Assembly: GCF_002879645.1 (NCBI RefSeq)
Contig: NZ_PNRE01000036.1
Coordinates: forward strand, 59,302-123,301
From: Halomonas heilongjiangensis
GTDB taxonomy: Bacteria > Pseudomonadota > Gammaproteobacteria > Pseudomonadales > Halomonadaceae
Direction of reading: 5' to 3'
DNA length: 64,000 bases
Part shown: positions 59,210-64,000 of the stretch, in pieces
Layout of the letters: each line of letters begins with the position of its first letter
Numbering within the stretch: the first letter of the stretch is position 1
Translations under genes and position numbers: made by a program
The notes under the pieces: generated by a model
Told to the model about the DNA's origin: nothing
What the model saw: the letters and a program-made list of their open reading frames with translations, nothing else
The model's database searches: none

Positions 59210-60676
59210 ATGCCCCGGATCGCCATAACCTGCCTCGCCGCCTGTGCGCTGAGCCTGGCGCTTGCTCAGCCGACCTCCGCCCAGTGGATCGACGACCAGT
59301 CGGGCGGCGACTACGGCCTGCCCAGCCTGACCAGCAGCGGCAGCCAGGCGATCAGCGGCGAGGAGACACGGCTGGGCCGCGCCTGGCTCAGGCAGTTCCG
59401 CGCCCGGGCACCCGGCTGGGACGACCCCATCGCCCAGGAGTACGTGGAGGGGCTGGTCACCCAACTGCTGCCCCACAGCGGCCTGGTGGACACCAATACC
59501 CTCGTCACCCTGGTCGAGAGCCGCATGCTCAACGCCTTCGCCGTGCCGGGCGGTGTGATCGGTGTCAATGCCGGCCTGTTCGCCTTCGCCGACGAGGAGG
59601 CCGCGCTGATCTCGGTACTGGCCCACGAGCTCGGCCACCTCTCGCAGCGCCACTATTCACGCGGCCAGGCCCGCGCCGAGCAGATCCAGATCCCTGCCAT
59701 GGCCGCCATGCTGGCCGGCATGCTGATCGCCGCCGGCGGCGGAGGCGATGCCGGCATCGGCGTGGCCATGGGCTCGCAGGCGGCCTTCATCCAGGACCAG
59801 CTCGCCTACTCCCGGCGCTTCGAACAGGAGGCCGACCGGATCGGCCTGCAGGCCATGGCCCAGGCCGGTTACGACCCCCAGGCCATGGTGCGCATGTTCC
59901 GCGCCATGCAACGCATGGCCAACTTGCAGGGTGGCAACCCGCCGGAATTCCTGTTGACCCACCCGGTGACCGAATCTCGCCTCAGCGACACCCAGGATCG
60001 CGCCGGCCAACTCCGGGTCGCCAGGCCCCGCGACGAGGACCTGCAGTACTCGCTGGTCAGGGCCAGGGCGCTGCTGACGATTCACCGGCGCGACCCGCAG
60101 CAGGCCGCCACCCGCCTCGCCCAGGGAGAGACGCCCGAGAGTGCCCGACGCTACCTGGCGGCGCTGATCGACGCCGAGCGTGGCAACGTGGATGCCGCCC
60201 TGCGCGAGCTGGATGCCCTGGCCCGGGAGTTGCCCGACCTGGCGCTACTCCCCGCCTCGGCCGCCGAGGTGGCGTTCAAGGCCGGCCGCTACGATGACGC
60301 CATCGAACGCAGCCGGCGCCAGTTGCGCTTGATGCCCGGTCATGTGCCCACGACCCGGCTGCTCGGCGAAGCGCTGTTGCAGCGCGACCCCGACGAGGCG
60401 TGGCGGGTGCTGCGCGAGCTCTCCGAGCGCCGCCCCGAGGATCCCCAGGTATTCACCCTGTTGGCCGAGGCCGCCGGGCGCAGCGATCGCGAGGCCTGGG
60501 GGCACCTGGCCCGCGCCGAGCAACTGCAGCTCACCGGGCGCATCGACAGCGCCATCCGCCAGCTCGGCGTGGCCAAGGGGGTCGCCGAGCGCGAAGGCGA
60601 CACCACCGCCGCCAGCCGCATCGAGCAGCGCCGCAAGGACTTCCTCGGCTACCGGGAAACGCTGGAGAAGTTTTGA
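59210..60676 (+). CDS. bepA: Periplasmic M48 metalloprotease/chaperone BepA
   Basis: 488-aa periplasmic protein. A signal peptide ends near TSA-QW (residue 25); the zinc motif is LAHELGHLSQRHYS near residue 140 with a downstream ligand in EQEADRIGL; the C-terminal half is made of TPR-like helices. BepA degrades or assists assembly of stalled outer-membrane proteins such as LptD. ATG 59210 is preferred because GAGG lies 6 nt upstream; ATG 59204 abuts that site. The Bam component BamC is encoded 3 kb away. Confidence 0.93.
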   Translation: MPRIAITCLAACALSLALAQPTSAQWIDDQSGGDYGLPSLTSSGSQAISGEETRLGRAWLRQFRARAPGWDDPIAQEYVEGLVTQLLPHSGLVDTNTLVTLVESRMLNAFAVPGGVIGVNAGLFAFADEEAALISVLAHELGHLSQRHYSRGQARAEQIQIPAMAAMLAGMLIAAGGGGDAGIGVAMGSQAAFIQDQLAYSRRFEQEADRIGLQAMAQAGYDPQAMVRMFRAMQRMANLQGGNPPEFLLTHPVTESRLSDTQDRAGQLRVARPRDEDLQYSLVRARALLTIHRRDPQQAATRLAQGETPESARRYLAALIDAERGNVDAALRELDALARELPDLALLPASAAEVAFKAGRYDDAIERSRRQLRLMPGHVPTTRLLGEALLQRDPDEAWRVLRELSERRPEDPQVFTLLAEAAGRSDREAWGHLARAEQLQLTGRIDSAIRQLGVAKGVAEREGDTTAASRIEQRRKDFLGYRETLEKF

Positions 60677-60678
60677 CA

Positions 60679-60832
60679 GCTGGAAGCTGGAAGTCAGGAT
60701 GGTCGCGCGTTAGCCACGCCAAGGGGCAGGCATGCAAGCGATTCAGCCGGGACGCCGACGCAAACGAGCCGGGCAGCGGCGATCGACAGGGATGTCGATC
60801 GAGGACTGGCAAGAGGGACCTTGTTCCAGTCC
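60679..60832. repeat. Third repeat-associated convergent junction
   Basis: Two GCTGGAA units (60679-60692) start 3 nt after the bepA stop. A segment GCCGACGCAA (60753-60762) resembles copy B of the dispersed element, followed by a perfect hairpin CGATCGACA/TGTCGATCG with loop GGGA (60780-60801) and a second, GGACTGG/CCAGTCC (60803-60832). No gene. It may be a distant member of the family at 23633 and 34733 or an unrelated structured repeat. Confidence 0.55.
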
Positions 60833-60919
60833 GACGCGTCGCCCGGTTCGTAAAGCGTCGGGGTTTCGTCACGGCGCAAGCGAGCCGTGCCTGCGCCGAG
60901 CGTAACGCCGGGGCGTGAC

Positions 60920-61948
60920 TTACTTCTGGAAGTTGAGCATCCGCTCCAGCGGCTTGAGCGCGGCCCGACGCAGTTCGTCGTCGACGACGATCTCGCCGCT
61001 GCCATGGCGCAGGGCGCCGGCCAGGTTGTCCAGGGCGTTCATCGCCATCCACGGGCAGTGCGCGCAGCTCTTGCAGGTCGCGCCGTTGCCGGCAGTGGGC
61101 GCCTCGAACAGGGTCTTGCCCGGCACCGCCTGCTGCATCTTGAAGAAGATGCCGCGGTCGGTGGCCACGATCAGCTTGTCGTTGGGCAGCTCCTTCGCCG
61201 CCTTGATCAGCTGCGAGGTGGAGCCCGCCACGTCGGCCAGGCCGACCACCGCCGCCGGCGACTCGGGATGCACCAGCACCGCGGCCTCCGGATAGAGCGC
61301 CTTGAGGTCCTCGACGCCCTTGGCCTTGAACTCCTCATGGACGATACAGGCACCGTCCCACAGCAGCATGTCGGCGCCGGTCTTCTGCTGGATGTAGCCG
61401 CCCAGGTGCTTGTCGGGGGCCCACAGGATCTTCTCGCCGCGGGCCTGCAGATGCTCGATCACCTCGACGGCGATCGACGAGGTCACCACCCAGTCGGCGC
61501 GGGCCTTCACCGCCGCCGAGGTGTTGGCATAGACCACCACGGTACGATCCGGATGCGCATCGCAGAAGGCGCCGAACTCGTCGGCCGGGCACCCCAGGTC
61601 CAGCGAGCAGGTCGCCTCCAGGGTCGGCATCAGCACACGCTTCTCCGGCGAGAGGATCTTGGCCGTCTCGCCCATGAAGCGCACCCCGGCCACCACCAGG
61701 GTCTCGGCCTCGTGGCGGGCGCCGAAGCGGGCCATCTCCAGGGAATCGGCCACGCAACCGCCGGTCTCCTCGGCCAGCTGCTGGATGGCATCGTCGGTGT
61801 AGTAGTGCGCCACCAGGACGGCATTGTTGGCCTCGAGGAGTCGCTTGATCTCGTCGACGCGGGCCTCGTCCTCGGCGGGAATCCGGGTGGGGCAGTAGGC
61901 GCGTGCCAGGTGCTCGCGCACCTCCACACGGGAAGTCATGATCGTCAT
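60920..61948 (-). CDS. nadA: Quinolinate synthase
   Basis: 342-aa [4Fe-4S] enzyme that condenses iminoaspartate and dihydroxyacetone phosphate to quinolinate. Cluster cysteines lie in [20 protein letters not shown] and [22 protein letters not shown] and [12 protein letters not shown] are family blocks. Length matches E. coli NadA (347 aa). Start at 61948 with an alternative at 61939; neither has a strong ribosome-binding site. A perfect hairpin GCAGGGG/CCCCTGC (61969-61985) lies just upstream, and TAGAAT at 62079-62084 is a possible -10. Confidence 0.95.
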   Translation of the reverse strand: MTIMTSRVEVREHLARAYCPTRIPAEDEARVDEIKRLLEANNAVLVAHYYTDDAIQQLAEETGGCVADSLEMARFGARHEAETLVVAGVRFMGETAKILSPEKRVLMPTLEATCSLDLGCPADEFGAFCDAHPDRTVVVYANTSAAVKARADWVVTSSIAVEVIEHLQARGEKILWAPDKHLGGYIQQKTGADMLLWDGACIVHEEFKAKGVEDLKALYPEAAVLVHPESPAAVVGLADVAGSTSQLIKAAKELPNDKLIVATDRGIFFKMQQAVPGKTLFEAPTAGNGATCKSCAHCPWMAMNALDNLAGALRHGSGEIVVDDELRRAALKPLERMLNFQK

Positions 61949-62177
61949 CGTGTCTACCACTGTGACTGGCAGGGGCTCCCCCTGCGATTCACCAGGTACC
62001 GCCGCTCGTGCACTCCGCACGGGGCGATACGCCAGGGGCCGATCCTTGCGTCTTTCGCCACGGTCGACCCGAACCCTTATTCTAGACCAGAACGCTGGGG
62101 TATTGACCAGCCCCGGCCAGAAAAGCGTCATGTGGGCAAGATGGGGGCACCCACCGGCGGGATCAAGAGCCCTCCCC

Positions 62178-62203
62178 CCCTCCCACGACTGCATTCAAGA
62201 AAT
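62178..62203. repeat. 26-bp direct repeat, copy 1
   Basis: Matches 62988-63013 at 25 of 26 positions, in the same orientation. Core: CGACTGCATTCAAGAAAT. The truncated Crp/Fnr frame ends within it. Confidence 0.85.
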
Positions 62204-62371
62204 GAAGCTGTTGAGGGGCAAATAGGCCTGCTGCATCACGCCGCCTGATTCACACAGCGACTTTCCCAACGGCAACGTCACTCGCTCAAGATGAGGCAGC
62301 AGCCGCGCCAGTTCGTCCTCCGGCAATAGCACCAGCAACTGGCCCCCAGGATCATACTGTGGTGTCGACAT
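62195..62371 (-). pseudogene. Truncated Crp/Fnr-family regulator (N-terminal remnant)
   Basis: 58-codon frame beginning MSTPQYDPGGQLLVLLPED. LLPHLERVTLPLGKSLCESG and QAYLPLNSFIS match the start of the cyclic-nucleotide-binding domain of Crp/Fnr regulators (typically PLGxxLYEPG...HVYFPxxxIVS). It stops at the first beta strands; the rest of the sensor domain and the whole DNA-binding domain are missing. The break coincides with the 26-bp direct repeat. Confidence 0.65.
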
Positions 62372-62535
62372 CCCAAGCCCTCCCTTGTTCTCCAGCGGCG
62401 GGGGACTATGTGCGCCACCAAACGGATGACACTCTCGTTCTGCCTTATGCTGAGGGTGGCGGTCCGTCGTAGCCGCGCCGCACCCCAAGGTAACTCCCGC
62501 TGCGAGCAAGACCTCTTAACCCGAGTGACACCATC

Positions 62536-62754
62536 ATGAAACACATCAAACATCTAATACTCGGCACTGCCTTTTTCTTGGCACTGCTGTCACTCGCCGC
62601 CTGCTCCGGCATGTCGGCACAGGACAGGGGCACCGTGGTGGGTGCAGGCGTGGGGGCCGTTGGTGGCTCAGTACTCACCGGCGGCTCCGCTGTCGGCACC
62701 GTGGGAGGCGCGGCGGTGGGCGGTGTGATAGGCCACGAGATCAGTAAACCGTGA
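62536..62754 (+). CDS. osmB: Osmotically inducible lipoprotein OsmB
   Basis: 72-aa lipoprotein, same length as E. coli OsmB. Signal peptide LGTAFFLALLSLAAC ends in the lipobox LAAC; then DRGTVVGAGVGAVGGSVLTG and GTVGGAAVGGVIGHEI form a glycine-zipper domain that matches OsmB closely. OsmB is induced by osmotic stress and in stationary phase, fitting a halophile; exact function is unknown. The ribosome-binding site is weak. Confidence 0.88.
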   Translation: MKHIKHLILGTAFFLALLSLAACSGMSAQDRGTVVGAGVGAVGGSVLTGGSAVGTVGGAAVGGVIGHEISKP

Positions 62755-62763
62755 TCTTCGCCA

Positions 62764-62840
62764 GTCATGGCAACTGGTGCGGTCGGCGAACAGCCACTGC
62801 AGCCCCTTGATGCGGTTCTCCATGTCGCCGCGCAGGCAGC
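62764..62840 (-). pseudogene. IS1380-family transposase fragment
   Basis: On the minus strand the codons read CLRGDMENRIKGLQWLFADR followed by TSCHDW. IS1380 transposases contain RGDMENRIKEQQ-x-x-LFADRTS near the C-terminus. Only about 25 codons survive, with one residue missing relative to the family, so this is a decayed remnant. Confidence 0.7.
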
Positions 62841-62961
62841 TGCGGTGGAGCATCGGTGGCGTCAGTGTGATAGCGCACCGACGGCGGCCCGGCATTCCGC
62901 CATCGTCGTGCTACCGATGCTTCACGACATCGTGAAGGCCGGACAGTGACACGAGGTCGCC

Positions 62962-63207
62962 ATGCCATCCCCCATCCAGTGCACCATCCCTCCCGCGACT
63001 GCATTCAAGAAATTCACGCGCCTGCCCGACCGCGCGCCAGGCGAACAGCAGCACGGCTATCCCTTCAAGCCAGAACGCTTGCCCGAAGCACCACTTGCGA
63101 CACTTCCCGGCGAGGAGTTCGACGAGCCTGCCAGGCGTGCCGCCCTCGGCGACGATGACTTGATGAGCCAGGACATCGACGCGATCGCCCCCGAGATGCC
63201 GTCATGA
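62962..63207 (+). CDS. Small hypothetical protein, doubtful
   Basis: 81-aa acidic frame with no recognised domain; AGG lies 7 nt before the ATG. It runs across copy 2 of the 26-bp repeat, and its C-terminus (PARRAALGDDDLMSQDIDAI) is acidic like halophile proteins. It may be a real small gene or a remnant in this decayed region. Confidence 0.3.
   Translation: MPSPIQCTIPPATAFKKFTRLPDRAPGEQQHGYPFKPERLPEAPLATLPGEEFDEPARRAALGDDDLMSQDIDAIAPEMPS
62988..63013. repeat. 26-bp direct repeat, copy 2
   Basis: Partner of 62178-62203, 810 bp away, one mismatch. The two copies bracket the Crp/Fnr remnant, osmB and the IS1380 fragment. Confidence 0.85.
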
Positions 63208-63256
63208 CATCCCGACTGGCACGCCCCCCGATTCCGATCCACCGATGAATCCGGCG

Positions 63257-63316
63257 GCATTCGCGTGCAAGCGTAATGCCCCGGGTGCATTCACGCGCTA
63301 GCGCAATGCCCCGGGG
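63257..63316. repeat. Two tandem 30-bp repeats
   Basis: Units at 63257-63286 and 63287-63316 agree except at 5-6 positions; both end in AATGCCCCGGG. No gene covers them. Confidence 0.9.
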
Positions 63317-63382
63317 TAAGCGAACTGCCCGCAAGTTCGCATGGTCTGTCAGATGACGCTGACCAGCCATCCGGTGATCCGA

Positions 63383-63775
63383 TCACCTGGCGTAGTAAGC
63401 CTCGACGGTCGAATTCCAGGTGGGGTCAGCCATATTCGGCCATTGATCCTTGTCGAAGCCAGGTGCGTTCTTCAAGCGCTCGACATCTACGTCGAGCATG
63501 AAACGCTTGTTCTCCTTGTCCTGCTTCAAGGCCTTCCACGGAACAGCGAACAGGCGATCACCCATGCCCAGAAAACCACCCGATGCCAAGACTGCGTAAC
63601 GTATCTTTCCCTCCGTTATATCGAGCATGACATCCTGAATCTTGCCGAGCTTTTCATCCTGCATGTTGCACACTTCGTCGCCGGTAATGGTGGAGGCACT
63701 CAGCAACGTTGACCCGGCCTGCATGTCATCAGTGGCGCCGTACCTGCTATTCGATTGTGTCGTTGAATCGTTCAT
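63383..63775 (-). CDS. PRC-barrel domain protein
   Basis: 130-aa protein. The PRC-barrel begins near residue 22 (LLSASTITGDEVCNMQDEKL), with GKIQDVMLDITEGKIRYAVL, the core signature, and GGFLGMGDRLFAVPW. PRC-barrel proteins of this type are induced under stress and often encoded with CsbD. The C-terminal acidic part (ADPTWNSTVEAYY) is typical of the family. Its start overlaps the csbD stop by ATGA. Confidence 0.9.
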   Translation of the reverse strand: MNDSTTQSNSRYGATDDMQAGSTLLSASTITGDEVCNMQDEKLGKIQDVMLDITEGKIRYAVLASGGFLGMGDRLFAVPWKALKQDKENKRFMLDVDVERLKNAPGFDKDQWPNMADPTWNSTVEAYYAR

Positions 63776-63951
63776 TTCGTTGCCTTCTTGGTATCGCTCT
63801 TGATATCTCCATACTTGGCTTCAGCCTTGCCGCCATGCTTTTCGGCTTTACCCTTGTACTCCATGCGTTTATCGCCGGTCACCTTGCCGGCAACCTCCTT
63901 GACCTTCCCCTTCGCCTCGTTCGCATGACCCTTGACCTGATTCTTGTTCAT
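63772..63951 (-). CDS. CsbD family stress protein
   Basis: 59-aa highly charged protein: MNKNQVKGHANEAKGKVKEV then AGKVTGDKRMEYKGKAEK. This is the CsbD signature (sigma-B-controlled in Bacillus, stationary-phase YjbJ in E. coli). Function unknown. Start at 63951, GGAGG 7 nt upstream; the frame extends to 63996 before that site. Translationally coupled to the PRC-barrel gene. Confidence 0.93.
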   Translation of the reverse strand: MNKNQVKGHANEAKGKVKEVAGKVTGDKRMEYKGKAEKHGGKAEAKYGDIKSDTKKATK

Positions 63952-64000
63952 GAGCTGACCTCCAGATGATGGTTCCGGTTGGGTTCTACCGCTCACCCTT

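Larger units (their letters stand above)
61949..62535. other. Region between nadA and osmB
   Basis: 587 nt with no intact gene. It holds the nadA leader hairpin and possible promoter, one copy of a 26-bp direct repeat (62178-62203), a truncated Crp/Fnr-type gene (62195-62371) and the osmB upstream region. I see no convincing osmB promoter. Confidence 0.6.

Noticed and set aside
63257-63316. CRISPR from the two 30-bp units
   Set aside because: The units are directly adjacent with no spacer.

Overview
The window is high-GC gammaproteobacterial chromosome and most resembles Halomonas or a close relative in the Halomonadaceae. The evidence is the acidic protein composition, the gene content (HiPIP, FNR/ANR-type regulator, cbb3 oxidase cluster, VC_2705-type symporter with a hybrid SSS-kinase) and the order of housekeeping genes. 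No prophage, CRISPR array, rRNA operon or intact insertion sequence is visible. Nearly all of the sequence is ordinary core genome; accessory material is confined to a few intergenic regions and the last ~2 kb.

Layout. 1-323: two tandem tRNA-Leu(CAG) genes (the first cut by the window edge) and a terminator. 356-2700: periplasm-facing DNA/RNA endonuclease, a lone AsnC-type ligand-binding domain, Ogt, and a Tat-exported HiPIP. 2788-7602: the spoVR-yeaH-prkA stress/kinase operon. 7868-10916: FadH and a divergent hydrolase. 10917-11503: a five-gene tRNA operon (Val-Asp-Asp-Val-Asp in transcription order) with a strong promoter and terminator. 12397-23567: a microaerobic respiration block, ccoNOQP-ccoGHIS, a TauE/SafE-like protein, hemN and fnr/anr. 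ANR-type boxes sit 41.5 bp upstream of the inferred starts of both ccoN and hemN, so the block looks like a self-contained oxygen regulon. 23841-27380: ttcA, a DnaQ-like exonuclease and a cNMP/CBS/DUF294 protein. 27482-37803: an acetate block, with DUF4212 plus a sodium:solute symporter, a hypothetical membrane protein, a CrbS/MxtR-like hybrid kinase, its LuxR-type regulator and acs. Four phased copies of a TAGAC-N-AWCGTC motif precede the symporter operon and are the likely operator of this system. 37958-50166: sprT, a YecA-like protein, clsB, plsB, rsmJ-tsaB, adk and aceEF. 50539-56995: ampD, nadC, a GNAT, trmO, and the dapA-bamC-MBL-purC operon. 57201-61948: bcp, perM, a TusA-like protein, bepA, nadA. 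62178-64000: a patchwork of a truncated Crp/Fnr gene, osmB, a sliver of an IS1380 transposase, short repeats, and a PRC-barrel/CsbD stress pair.

The least-explained signals are non-coding. A ~115-bp element occurs twice, at 23633-23749 and 34733-34848; its central hairpin shows two compensatory base-pair changes. Both copies follow a 7-bp tandem repeat array, and that array (reduced) also occurs after bepA; all three sites are convergent gene junctions. A separate 104-bp element with 22-bp imperfect terminal inverted repeats flanked by ATG/ATG lies in the leader of the symporter operon. HemN lacks the fourth cysteine of the usual CxxxCxxCxC motif.

Start codons were adjusted by ribosome-binding sites and known family N-termini; all functional statements are by recognition of motifs and family resemblance, without database searches.
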